DNA from: Rhynochetos jubatus
Taxonomy: Eukaryota; Chordata; Aves; Eurypygiformes; Rhynochetidae
Length of the DNA stretch: 64,000 nt
NCBI GenBank assembly: GCA_027574665.1
Contig: CM050658.1
Location: 22,022,317 to 22,086,316 of the forward strand
Direction of reading: 5' to 3'
In this document: in pieces, positions 1-12,700 of the stretch
How the letters are laid out: the number at the start of each line of letters is the position of its first letter
How positions within the stretch are numbered: the stretch's first letter is position 1
Translations under genes and position numbers: made by a program
The notes under the pieces: generated by a model
The model's input: only the letters and a program-made list of their open reading frames with translations
Database searches by the model: none
What the model was told of the DNA's origin: nothing

Positions 1-3000
1 ATGCATTCAAATGAATGAATGCACATTCAAATACTATGAACAGATGAACACATTTATTTACTGGCTTGTATGCGCTTAGTGGCAGGATTTTGGCACAGTC
101 CTCAGCTCCAGATACTGCTGTTTAATGGAAGAAGCTAAACTTTGACCTTTCTTCATGAAGGAGGTAGGATTTAAATTTTATTTGTGCTGCCATGGCCTCC
201 TAGGCCTCAGTGAAGAGCCCAGATTCATATTTCATTGCAGAACCCGACAGCTACCATGACTTTTCAGGGACAAACCAAATCTGTTGGGAAGAGGGAATGA
301 ACAGCCTCAGAGGAACCGACTCGTCTTCCTAAACTACCCAACAGAAATGTAACGGCATTATAGGGCAGTGTGAGTGGGACCATGTCTCACAGAAGGCAAC
401 TGTGACACCTACATTTCACAACTGGGGAGTCATCTAATGGTGTTAAAAGACCCCAGATCTCAATGGAGAGCTGCTGACATCGGTTTTGTGCTACAGTGTT
501 AGAGAAACACATGGGATGGTAGCCTCTGTGTTGCTTTCACACTTCTGTTGCCTAGAATTTTATTTCGGTGTCATCCCTTTGAAAGTGTTTGCTGGCTGGA
601 GTCTAGAGTTTGTTACAGAGCAGCGCCATATTCATGGAAGTGAGGAGCTTGAGGTTCTGTATGAGCGTTCTTTAAAGCCCTCTCTTGCTCTCACCCTTGC
701 TTTCACAATCTGCTGTTACATCCTCGTTACCTGTCTCGCAGTCTGTCGAGCGGGAATAAATGTCACTTAGAGCATGCCCTTTACATCATGTGTAAGTGGC
801 CTTAGCACCATGAAAGCCAACGGAGTTGTAGCCCGTAGGTGGTTCAGCCTTCAGCCCACGTGAGAGTCTGTTCCATGGATCATGGGGCTGGTTTGAGTCT
901 TCAGCCTTCGATATTGGGCTCTACAAGAGAGAAAGGGCACAAATTTGAAAATGACACTTAGATCCATGAAGAAAGATTCGTGATGGCCCAGGCAGGTTGG
1001 TCTAGAAAATCACCCAGGAACGGAGCCATAGGATTTATATTCCTAGGAAGCTGATGAATCTCAAGAACTAAAGGGAGATTCTGCTTCAGTAGAAGTCAAC
1101 AGCACAATAGTTACTTTGGCACATCAAAAGAAACTGTACTGATTGCTCCAGCGCTTAAAATCATTGAGCTTGAGCCTGGAAAAATACTTTTCCCTTCCCT
1201 GTGTTCCGTGTGGCTTTGGTATTGTGTCCTCAGAGAAGTCCAGTGATGAAGTAAAATTTTGGTTTTGTCATCTTTGATATTCCACTTCCTGTACAATGTT
1301 CTAATTCTTTATATACGATTTGGCTACTCAAATACATGCAAGAGAAGTATTAGCAAAATCCAGGAATTTTTCCATATATAAGCACGTTCTTTTAATTTTT
1401 CACTTGTGCTCTCATAGAAAACTCTTACTGGAGTGGTTTTAATGTATCTCTGAACTTTTCAGTATGCCCTGTAGAATCATACCACAGCACTTGTTTCTTC
1501 CTCTTACTGAACCAGTTCCTTCCAAATGTGTGTTAACTAGTCTGCTTGGAATTGCTAATCACTGCTTCATCTTTGCGCTTCTCTGGGACAGCGTTGGGCC
1601 ATGAAGACTTCACCCAGCTCCAAACTTTCCTTTGAGCTTTCTCCCTCTGTGTCAAGCCAAACCATAAAGGCAGTGAGATTCCCGAGATGTGAGGAGAGCA
1701 GACTTTGCTATGCAGGAATCTCGTTAATGCCAATAATGTGTGAAGAGATGACTAAGCTTCTGACACCAGCTTCTGTGCTGTTGATCAGGAACAACTCTGC
1801 CTGTTTCTTACGGAATCATTAAGAGCCATGACAGAATCCATGCAACTTCTTTAGCAGTCTTCCTAAGGAATACAGTCTGGAAAATGTCCCAAGCCTCTTA
1901 CCATTTTTTTTCTGAATCTTTTGACATGGCTTCATTAATTCCTTTTCTTCTTCTCTTCGGGTTTTAGTTTTGTTTTTTAGTTTTCAGTGCAGATGTTGTG
2001 CTCGTGCATATCCTGCCAAAATGAAGCTTTCCTTCAAGAGGGTGTTTCGAACCTTTTCTCTTTCAGAGCACCTGGGTTAACTGATGTAAAAGACAGAAAT
2101 GCCACACTGGGGGCATGTCGGACTGTCCCGGTCTGGCAACGTGTCAGTTCCTAACCCATGAAAACCCCCCTACCTGTCCCATCTCAGTTCTCTTTCCCTT
2201 GCAGCTGCCTGGACTTTCTCCAGAACCCTGACAGCATGTAAAAATACTGTGGCACCGCAGAGGTAATGCTTTAGGTTTGAAATTGATACAGACTTTCTTT
2301 GTCTATTGTCACTTCAGCTGTCCAGTGTAATCATCTCTACCAAGTTCATTTTATTTCTACAGCGCTGGGCGGGTTTGGAAATAGCCCCAACGATTCGTTG
2401 ACCGTGTTTTCAGTCTCCTTTTATTGATACCCTTTGGTCCGCTGCCACTGACACAGGGACTCTCCACCGTGAGCAGTGGCTGATGGAAGGCCGGGCCGCA
2501 GGGCTCCTTGCTCTGTGGTAGCACTACTCCTAGGTTGACAGGTCAACACTCCCGGCTTCTTTTCTTAAACTTCCATTTGATTCCTCAACTGTAAAATATA
2601 TGGCAGTTGGATATATGCGCTTGGCAAAGAATAGCTGGTTTTCATTCTCAGTTATCCCAGGTCAAGGAAACTGGTCCGTTGCTCCGACCCATTGTTTTGT
2701 TGAAGTGTTGCTGACCGGTGTTTGAAGTCACGTAGTGTTAACCAAAATAGGCTGTGGCTTGGGCTAATTTGTAGCCACATTTCTCTTAAGCACAGTAGTT
2801 GAAATTCAGCAATCCGTGTTCTTCCACCGGCCAACGGTTGGTGTTCCATCCAGGTTGTAGTAAGTCTTTGGGGTGAGTCACTTGAGGATTATTTTAAGCT
2901 GGCCAAGGCGTTGTGGAAGGCAAACTGAAGCTACTCCCCAAAGAATCAATAGCAATAAGCCTGGGTAGCAGCGATGTTAAGTACCTTAAGGTATTCTGTA

Positions 3001-6000
3001 TCTTAGGGTAGCAATTTTTCACCGATTTTCCCAGTTCAAATGATCTCGCCCCAGGATAAGACTGCAGATGAGTACTCTGGCTGTCTACACTTTCTAATTG
3101 TTACCCTCAATAACTGACAGAATTAATCTGCCTGTTGTGACGTAACCACAGCATTTTTTCAAAACTGGTGGAATTATTTAGGACATTCTCTGAAAAGGTT
3201 TTCAGAACCCATCAGCTGCTTGTCAGAACTTTGCAAAAGACATAGCATGGTTGCTTGTGTTAAATCAGGCCGGTACTCCCTTGCCATTGTAGCTTCTTGC
3301 AGGCACTTCCTTGCGCTTGGGGATGAAAAGGGGCAGTCGGGGGTTCTGAAAACAAACGTGTTACGTTTCCTGGCTGGTATGGAGTACACACTGTCTTTCC
3401 ACCTACTAGAGCGGTCTAAATGCCTGTTTCCTCTTGTTCCTTGAATAGATGTTTCCACAGGACATTGATACAAAGTACAATGGACTTTGCCTCTGGAACT
3501 GAGGTTCACTTGCACACGTGCATTTCATTTTAAATGCTAAAAATTTCAAATTACTTCTTAACAAAATATTTTAGTAGGCTAACAGTAAAAGACAGAAGCA
3601 TACATATATGTTGTACTGCTGGAAATCCAAAGCACAGTTTGTAAAAATATTCTTTGTGACTTCTTTCCCGTACTGTTCCTTTCTGTTCTGCCGTTCTTTG
3701 GCTGTGCATTGCAGCTTCAGTAGTCTTCGAGCATGCAAAAATTTAGGCTTGTGTGCAACTTCAGTTTGCTCGTTGGCACCAGGACGTCTGATTTTTGTAC
3801 GATCTGAGCGGAATGATTCATTGTTTGATTTGTTAGTGAAATGCTGTTATGCACTACAGAAATGTGGGAGGAGAGACATTATCTGGTTTCATTCTGACGG
3901 AGGGGGTCGGCAGTGTTTTCCTCAGTTTCTCTTGGTTTAGCGCGTGCCCCCTCAGAAGGATCTGCGGTTGATCCGTCCCTGCGAGGCAGCGCTGCGGCAG
4001 TCCGGTGCGTTCCAAATGCAAGCTGGCGTCTCATTTCTGGAATGATTTTGCTTCCTAAATCAAACCCAGTACGGGCTAAAACACTGTGCGGAAATGCTGC
4101 TAAAATTGTTTCCACATCATGTCGATAGGCTTGGAAGAAAGGCGAGGGTCGTGGAGGTTCCAAGTCTGGCCCACTCTGAATGCATCTGAACTCTCGTGTT
4201 CGACAGCCAGTAAACTGGTGTCCTGTCCCCCCCTCACCCCCCTTTTCTCTCTCCCCACGAATATCTCCTCCCCACCCCCAGTGCTCGGTGCCTCACTGGT
4301 AAGGGAGGGATGTGGATGAACAAGCCACTTAATTTCCAGCGACAGACTTCTTTCAAATTCATGTAAGAGGTGAGGAAACCCATGACGTAGGCATGATTTT
4401 GCTTAGGGGGGGTTGCGTTGTCTATAAGTGTCTTTATTTTCATTTCGTGCTTCAAAGTCTGAGTTTTCCACAGTAATTCTGTAGGTGTTACCACTTCCTC
4501 AGGAACCTGTGACTCAGGCGACGTCTAAATGAAATTACATCACCGGCAACTCTAGTTTGAATTGCCCGTTTCCTAAATAGGGGCGGTTGGGTTTTTCTTT
4601 TTAATACTTGCAGCTTTGTTTTGGGGGTTTTGTGAGGCGGGGAGGGGATGTGGGGTTTTAATTATCCGAGGCAGCCTTGCCATTCCGAGTAACCACGCTG
4701 CATGGGTTTTATCCTTGCGAATCGCTGAAGTCTCAGTGTTGACGCTTACGTAAGAGAGGAGATCCGCGTTGCTACACAAGCTGTTTATGAATGAAGTCAC
4801 AGCAATGAGGTCTCAGTAGCGGCTCTGTTGTTACGAAGCATTCTTAATTCACTCCTGATCGGGGGAGGGGAGGGGGGAGGAAAAGGCCTGAGCGTAATTT
4901 TCCATTATAATTTTGGAAGCAATGCAAACAGAAGCAAATGTGTTTTCCTACCACGGGGCAGTTCTAATGGATCTCCCTCGCTGCTCTCAATAGCGTGTGT
5001 TTGCGCCACAGGAGGTTCTTGGTAGATTCCAGTTTCCTTTCCTGCAACCGCTACTTTCCAACGCTAACGCTCCATGAATACGCGGGTGAAACAGGAGGAG
5101 CCGAGTAAGGTTGGCTGGTGCGCAGGGTGTCCGAAGGCGGCAGGAGCAGTGGTTGCAGCAGGTAGGCACAGCACGGGGTGGGAGGTGGGGGGTGGATGGA
5201 CACACACACACACAGAGGCAGCTGCTGCACCTGCGCTGCTTTCTTGGACCAAAGCCCCGGTCTGTCACTGCAGAGCTGGCTGTTAACTGCTGTTGAACTG
5301 ATGTCAGGAATTCTTGGCATCGGAGGAATGTGACAAGTTGGATGTCTGTCTAGGTCATTTATTCATCGTGCTCATGGACAGGCTATAAAAGCATTGCATT
5401 TGTTTGTCATTGTCATGAGTGAAGAATCACTGTCCTTCTGTTAATTTAAACAGTAGCAGTCTGGGGACTCTCCAGAATCAGCCTTTAGGTTGGAAAAGAG
5501 CTTTAAGATCATCAAGCCCAGCCGTCAATATAGGCATAGCGCAGCTGAGACTTCAGATATGTCCCTTTGGTTGTGCTTGGACTGTAGGGGTTCTCACTGG
5601 GCAGGCGGTGACCCGTGGTGGCTGGGCTTTAAAGGAAAATGCAAAGTGTGTCTGTTCAGGGAGGTGCCATCGGTGGCTGCCGCAGGTAATGAACGGGCCT
5701 TCTTCCAATTGTGTCAATCCATGTCAAACTTTGGCGCTATTAAGAACCACGTAATTAGAGTTATTTTTCAGATGACACCACACTAAACCAAAGGCCTACA
5801 AGAAGGTTCTGTATCCCTTCGTTTTAGTCATTTATTGTCTTGTTTGTGCGTTTTGAACAAGTTACTTACTTATTTCATCCTACCTTCCGAAAGTTGCTGT
5901 TTGACTCCCTTTGGACCCGTCAGTTTCTAAATGACCCTTGTGCAGGGTGATGCATGCTTGTAATGAAAAACTCTTCCTCAAGTTCCATCCGATGGCTGCT

Positions 6001-9000
6001 GGAGCCGTAGGAGCGTATTGTTCCTGGTGCTGCGTGGGAATGCTTTGGGATGATAGATGGTATGAATGTCACAACATCGCAAGCGCAGGGTCACGCAGAC
6101 ATAAAGGCGATATTTTCCCTTATTAAAATGTTGGCTGTTGCATGTCTCTTGCATGTGTTAGACAGTATTTGTGATTTTCTCCAGGGCAGTAGTTAGGAGG
6201 GGTGAGCTATACATACGCTGCCCCACAAGCCCTGCCGGGCAGCAGCTGAGGTACAGCGCGTAGCTAGGTCATTCTCCCCAGCTGCCTGGTACGCTTGTGC
6301 GCCTGGTGCTCTCAGAAATCCCGGCGCAAGGCATTTCATTTACTTGCTAGCTGTATTTTGTTGCATAGGAGCTCAGTGGTGTTTAGCAGTCAGACATTAC
6401 AAACCTAACACAGGCTGCTTGGAGCCACACTCCGGTTCGCAGGGGAGAAACGGGGAGCAAGTCAGCTGGTGTGACAGGAACAGCGGTTCCCCGTTGCTGG
6501 AGATACTCGGGTTTCATTGCCAACGATGCCAGTGTCCGTTACTTAATTTAGCTTCCTGTTGTGAGTATTTGGAAATCTCATTAAGAGATTCTGATAGATA
6601 ATGTCAAGGTTTCCAATGCTTAAAAATCAGCTAGGAGCACAGAATGATAAGGTACCTGTTGATCTGAGATACTGGAAAAGGATGGAAAAGAATGGGCTTT
6701 AAACGTCACTTGAGCATCAGGAGGGGCTGACACTCATGCCACAAGGACATGCAGCAGAACGTTGTTTCAGACTGTGACCAAATGACTGGGTTTAAATTAT
6801 TTTGTTGATCTAATGGTAGGACATTGTGGCTTCAGAAATTTTCTAAGCCCAAGTGTTACGTTTCAGCTTTCACAGTTTGGAGATTAATAAGTATTGTGAT
6901 TTTTAAAAACACTTCTTATTTAAAGCAAGTTTGTCCTAGACATGGGAAGATAGATTGAGGCAGATCATACGGGCGGTACCACAGGCCTCCATGGAAGCCA
7001 AGGAAAGTCACACCACCTCCGCTTCCCACCCATTCTCTGAGCTTTGTTTGGTAGAGTCTCTCTGGCTGAGTAAGTGCCTAGTACAGCAAGACCAGTCTTG
7101 ACTGATCAGCTAGGCACCAGAATAGTACGAGTATTACAAATGATACCGGTATATCTCATCTCTAACACTGCCTATGAATGCCTTTTGATGTAATTGGGAA
7201 GTGCTTAGTGAAATTAATTTGCCTCGCTTCTTTGGATGCTTTAAGCCAGACTTTGATGATGTCTTAAACTGGGTTTTGGAATTCTGTAAGGAGTCTGATT
7301 TCAAATGTAAAGACAATCTTGCATTAAGCATGTATTTTTAAAAGTTCATGTGTGTAAAAGAGGATTAAATAAATCTGTTGCTAACTTTTAAATACTTGCT
7401 GTTTCAGTTCTGCTCTTTCTTGCATGTATGTACTGGAAAATACGCTTAGCGGTGTGAGCGTTAGGCTTTCTGTAACAAATCAGCTAAAACAATGAGGAGT
7501 CACAAAAGAGCTTTGTTATTCTTGCGGAAAAGAAATACAGAAAAGGAAAAGTTAGTTGACTGCACTTTTTAAAAATGAGTTTCTGGTTTGGAGGCCTGTG
7601 TTGGTTGTTACCAACCTGACTGCTAGAAGCTTAACTGTTTGTTTCACAGAAAGTGCATGCTACTCCCAAAGGGAGTCAGACCCACGCTGCGCTTAGGTTG
7701 TTAGCATAGTTGGAGGTCGGGGCGGTGTAACGTAGCAGTCAGGTCTGAGTGGCTAGGAAGAATATCGGCCTGTTCTCCAAGGCCTGTGCTGCCATGCAGG
7801 GTTTCTGTCCCCTAGAACTAAAGGTTTGGATTAATTTGCAAAAGGAAGGTGTGCGTTGACTTTGGTAATGGAACAAGAATTGAGAAGCAAGAACAGATCT
7901 TAGAATGAAGATCCAGGGAAAGAACTGGACTGGGGCTTTTTCATATTCTCAACAAACGTTTCTTGGTTGGTTCTGACCATACATTATAAATGTCATCCAG
8001 AGGAGGGAAAAAAACCCCAAACCCAACCTTTTGCTGTCCATTTCCTGAGGGAAATATAGAGAACTGTTCGTGAACCAAGCACACGGGGTAAATCAGTTGC
8101 CCTGACCTGTAATTTGTTGGACTGTGTAGTGGTGTCAGTGACATTTTTGTGTTTTACTAAACTTTCGCAGTGTAGTCATTGGCTGTTTTCCCCAGGTAAA
8201 CTTTTCACAAATAAAAGTACAACATAAATGTAGCCACTTGTGTACAATCACTTGCCTTAAAAGCAGCAGAGAAACTTCAGTTGTGACAGAAGAGCAAATA
8301 AACTGAAATCCTTTGAAATCATTGCCCACTGCCCCAGATCTCTGCTGTAATGAAGCTCCAGTCATTCTTTTGTCCTACCATGCTCATCTTTCCTTTTCAT
8401 CCCCTGCTCCCATTCTAGATGGGAGATACGAAGGATTGGAGGAAAAGCAGATGTGCCAGAAGAAGAGGAACATGGAGAGAGTTTGGCTTCCTGCCTGCGG
8501 CTTTAGAGGCAATGGACGGAGGATGCTCCAGCCTGGGAGCTTTCCCATCAGAGTTACTGTCACTGGCTGTGCGTAGCTCCCCTTGCCCTAAGAGCCTCAT
8601 TTCCTCGGCTATTGACAGGTCTTAGCACACCCCTTGTCCTGCCCAGGGCCTGTCCATGGGAAGTCCTCCTGTGGCCTAGCAGCAGGGTTGCTCTAGCTAC
8701 AAGGTTTCAGAGGGTCACAGGAGTGTGGGTGAGCCAGCCAGCTTTCTACTCAGTTGTAGATATTAAGTGCTACTTCTCTTCTGTCACCCAAATTTTCCAG
8801 CGCTCTCAGGAAGGAGAGGAACATTCTTAATTTGCACCTAGAGAGGAGTTAGACCAATACACTTCCTTGAGCAGACTTCTCACCCACAAGCCGAAAAAAG
8901 AAAAAAGCCTATCTGTAAGCTTCATGAGTTCCCTGTGCTCCCGAACCACCACCCTGTGTGGGAGCTCTTGAAGTGTTTTGGTTTGAGGTTATCGTGTAGC

Positions 9001-9594
9001 TCATTCCCACGTCAGGGCTGCAAAGCTAAGCAACGGGGGTTTCCTGAGTAGAGAATCTTTACTTTTCAGCAGTCCGTAGCTTTCTCAGCTCTCAAAATGT
9101 TGCTGCTGGCCTCCCAACACCGGGCTTTTTTGTTTCGTGTTCCTGCAATTCCCAAGAATCTCTTTATTTTAAAAATGACATCTGTTTTGTGGCTGTGTAG
9201 AAAGACTTGAAAATGTGAAGCTTAATGGCTCAAGAACAGGATTCATTCCAAGTGTAATTATTTATAATAACCTGATCTTAACTTTAATTTTGCTTTTGAA
9301 AAATTCCAGTGAAATCTTTTCTCATACAGTGATTTCAGGGAGCTCTGTGAATACATAACACAGCGGTGGTGAGATACCAGTGTCACTGCCTTACCACCTA
9401 CAATCCTTCACCGGAGTTACAACCAGAATAACTGCGTGGCAAGAAAGCTTTCTGGTCACTGAAACAGTTGGATATTGTCCTGTTCGTTACGCCTCGCTGT
9501 CTTTGCAGGACAAACACCACACAAATCAGTTGAGATTTGTGCAAGTAATGTAAAAGCAATGGTCTACATCCTTCCTTCTGTACTCTAAGAGAGG
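1..9594. other. No recognisable gene; probably transcribed on the plus strand
   Basis: No exon with family resemblance was found on either strand. The plus strand is visibly T- and G-rich over much of this stretch, as in introns or 3' regions of plus-strand genes. Plus-strand AATAAA words occur near 755 and 7367 but cannot be tied to a transcript. A small CR1 remnant lies at 5473-5528. The convergent neighbour of VGLL4 in human is ATG7, so this may be ATG7 intron or 3' flank, but none of its exons was recognised. Confidence 0.5.
5473..5528 (-). mobile_element. Small CR1 remnant
   Basis: CAGAATCA and TAGGTTGGAAAAGAGCTTTA, then AGATCATCAAGCCCA, match the complement of the CR1 3' terminus. Similarity fades after about 55 bp, so this is a short or heavily decayed copy. 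Confidence 0.6.
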
Positions 9595-9788
9595 GAGAGG
9601 GTGGGGAGGCGCTGGCACATGTTGCCCAGAGAGGCTGTGGGTGCCCCATCCCTGGAAGTGTCCAAGGCCAGGCTGGATGAGGCTCAGAGCAACCTGGTCT
9701 AGTGGAGGGTGTCCCTGCCCATGGCAGGGGGTTGGAACTGGAGGATCTTTAAGGTCCCTTCCAACCCAAACCGTTCTGTGATTCTATA
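9595..9788 (+). mobile_element. CR1 LINE fragment, 3' end
   Basis: This is the standard avian CR1 3' end in sense orientation. It runs from the GTTGCCCAGAGAGGCTGTGG block, through CTGGTCTAGTGGAGGGTGT and the GATCTTTAAGGTCCCTTCC block, to the tail TTCTGTGATTCTATA. About 190 bp, 5'-truncated as is usual for CR1, and fairly well preserved. It encodes nothing. Confidence 0.92.
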
Positions 9789-9789
9789 A

Positions 9790-12700
9790 AGGCAGAAAAT
9801 CAGTTTTTGAATGGCGATGGAGTAATGTAAAGAAGTCCTGAATTCCAGATCCTGTTGATTCTCTAGTAGCAAGATCACGTTTGGCAGCTATGATGCTTTA
9901 TTTCCTCTGTATACCAGCATTAGGTGTTAAATTCTGGGCAGCTAATCAAATTGGATACACTCACAGCTTTCTTCTTGCTGAGCTCTGGAGAGCAGCATTC
10001 TGCCTATAGGTTTCTGTGCTATTGCTAGCTCAAGGGAAGGACTTCATCGTGTAGAAGGCGTCAGTTCCAAGAGCTGTCTGCAGCTGCCGATTCCGGAGCC
10101 CGGGCAGGTTGCACAGCCGCAGTCCCTGGGCGGTTACTCTAGTTTTATGCCAGCTGCGAGGTGCTTTATGCCCAGGTTCTGCGGTGTCCCGCAGCCACGG
10201 GGGCTGTGAGAAAAGGGTCTGGTGCTCCCCCCCCCGAGCGTGGCTCGCTCTGTGCAGGTGGAGAACAGGGAAGGGTCTAGCAGAAGAGAGGAAGGCAGCG
10301 GGTCGGTTCGTCAGCTGGATTTGGCTGTGCTGGTAAAATTAACACTTCGCTTACGGGAAAATGTGTGTGATTTGCTCCGGGAGCGTGGCACAGAACGACG
10401 GAACGGAAGGAAGATGGGACCTGTCGTGGGGTAACTGTTAAAAGGAGCAAACTTTGTATCAACAGGAGAATATTTCTTCTTGCCTTCAATAGCTTCTCTT
10501 CCTTTAATGCTGTTTTATGGGTGGATCTGCTATTGACTTTAATCCTCAGCCTTTGCCTGGGCTTTTTCACATTTCCTGTGAGAGCTGGCAGGACCAGAGC
10601 TGCATCCAGAGTTCAGCTGTAACAGGGCAGAGCAGGAGGCGAATCCCACACTCCTCTTTCCTCTATTTCCAAGCAGAGACTGTTTATTTGTTGGATTAAT
10701 CACTAACGTTACAGACATGTCGGCAAAGTCACCACCTGATTTATTACTGCTGATTTTGCATCACCCTGAAAGGTCGTCGCTTGACTCACATTACAGACTG
10801 CATTTGTCAGCCTGGCAACAACAAAAGCATTAATTTTTGTTCTGAGGAAATCTATTCTTGCTACAGAAATCTTTAAAACAATATCCCTAGAATCCCACCG
10901 TGTTCTGGGTGGTGGCAGCTTTGCAGGGCTTGGGTTTTTCTCCATTTCCCCACCTGAGAACTCGACATTTGAGCTAGTGCCGATACATTGTCTGGACTGG
11001 GGAAGCTGAAGGCTAAGTTGTTAGCAAATGTCTGAAATGAGAGAGGAGTGGTTCAAAGCAAAGATCTCAAAGAGTACGTGTTAGACAACATCTACCGTGC
11101 AGTCTTTACGTGTCGAAGTGCGTTTCACATTGACATGGTTGATCTGTCGGAACCCTGTTCTCTCAGCCTGTATTCAGGCAGCCACATCTTTATTACGGTA
11201 AGGAAAATGTCTTTGCCTTCTCTGATATGTTATTTTTCTCTGGAGTAGCTAATGCTGCTGTCCTGATCCATCGTCAAGGCTTTCTCAAAGCAAAAGGTAA
11301 ACGATGGACACGTGTGACCTCGTTTCAGGGGACAACAGGGGGACATCGCTTACTTACCTATTTCTCGGGTAACTGGTTGCAGTTGTTACTCTACTAACTT
11401 GGCCCTGCAGGTTAAGGAATGACTTCTTTTAATCTTGATTTTTCAAATCTTGGGGGTGGGGGCGTGGGGGATGGTGTATGGGAGCCACTGGGAAGGAGAG
11501 ACGTACAAACAAGGGCTGGAAGGTTAAAATAAAGACCTTCACAACAGAGCACGGCTTTTCTTTATTTTTAGCATCTAAATAATGAGAAGCAATTATCATC
11601 TTCTTCAATAAGATACCTGTTCCTGTTAATTTCTTTCCAGCATTTTCACTGGTCGGGGAAGGCAGATTGGTGTCAGGAGGTTTTCATCGGGGTCTTTTTC
11701 ATGCCTGTGTGAATCATGTCCTAGTTTTTAATCGTTTTGGAAGGCAGCTTGCTTACTTCCGACTGTGAAGAGACACCTGGTGAAGGTGGCTGGCACGCTC
11801 CGGGCACCCCGGAGCACCTCGAGCACTTAGTGAAGCGTGTGTTCCCCGGCGGTGGCCTCTGCTCGGGCGGCCATGGCTCTGCCGAGGGAATCACTTGAAC
11901 GCAACGGGAGACCGACAGCTCCAGTGGCTCCGCGTCCCGTCTGCGAGGCGGGAAGCCAAGGTGATGTCAATGACCGCTTGTGTGCCAGGCCTGCCAAGAG
12001 GTACAACCGAATGTCAAGTTTTCCCAGCTCTCCGCGGTTCTGATACTTTGGATTTGTTGCCGAAATAGATGTGTTTAGATCAGTATGTAAAACAAAACAA
12101 CAAGCTCCAGCAGCCAGAACGATGCCAGTAGCTATTAATGCCACCAGGACATGTTGGATGAGTAAAGTTAACAGCCAGTTACATCAGGGTATGTCAGTGA
12201 CAGTAAAAGGCCCGTGCTGCGGCTGTAGAACCCCTACCAATGCTGCATTACCTGTGGTGTGTCTGAATACACGCATTTTCTTCTAGAGAACTCCGAGATT
12301 TGCTGTGGCCTTAGGAGGAGCCCAAGAACTTGTCACTAGGAAGGAAAAGGAGAGGCCCTTGCTTTACTCTGCAAGTATTGTCGGTTCTTTCCATTATTTT
12401 CATCCCTGCTGCCCACTCCCCAAACCCCAGAAAGTTTAGAACACTGCAGTGGATCAGTGAAGAGCAAGGGTTTGCTTTTAGGCTGAGAACTGTAGCTGCA
12501 GCGTTACATGGTGTGTATTTTAACACACAAGCCACGTGTCACTAATACAGTGAGACCCACAGTATTTTAGTATCTCAGGAAGCAGGAGCTTTCAGCTTTG
12601 TGTTTTCCTGGATTAAAAAAGTAACGCTGGTTGCACCACGAATAGCGGGATGCTATCAGAAGTATCCTGCCTGCACAGCATTTGCCCCAACTGAGCAAAC

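Noticed and set aside
486-770. 94-codon plus-strand ORF with a hydrophobic C-terminal segment
   Set aside because: Starts at GTG, has no recognisable family, and overlaps an AATAAA at its end. Likely chance.
5199-5213. Short CA repeat
   Set aside because: Only about seven CA units, ordinary background microsatellite.
7188-7340. Open plus-strand frame of about 50 codons ending 25 nt before AATAAA
   Set aside because: Composition looks coding-like (…KPDFDDVLNWVLEFC…), but it matches no family I know, lacks a clear acceptor, and is within chance length.
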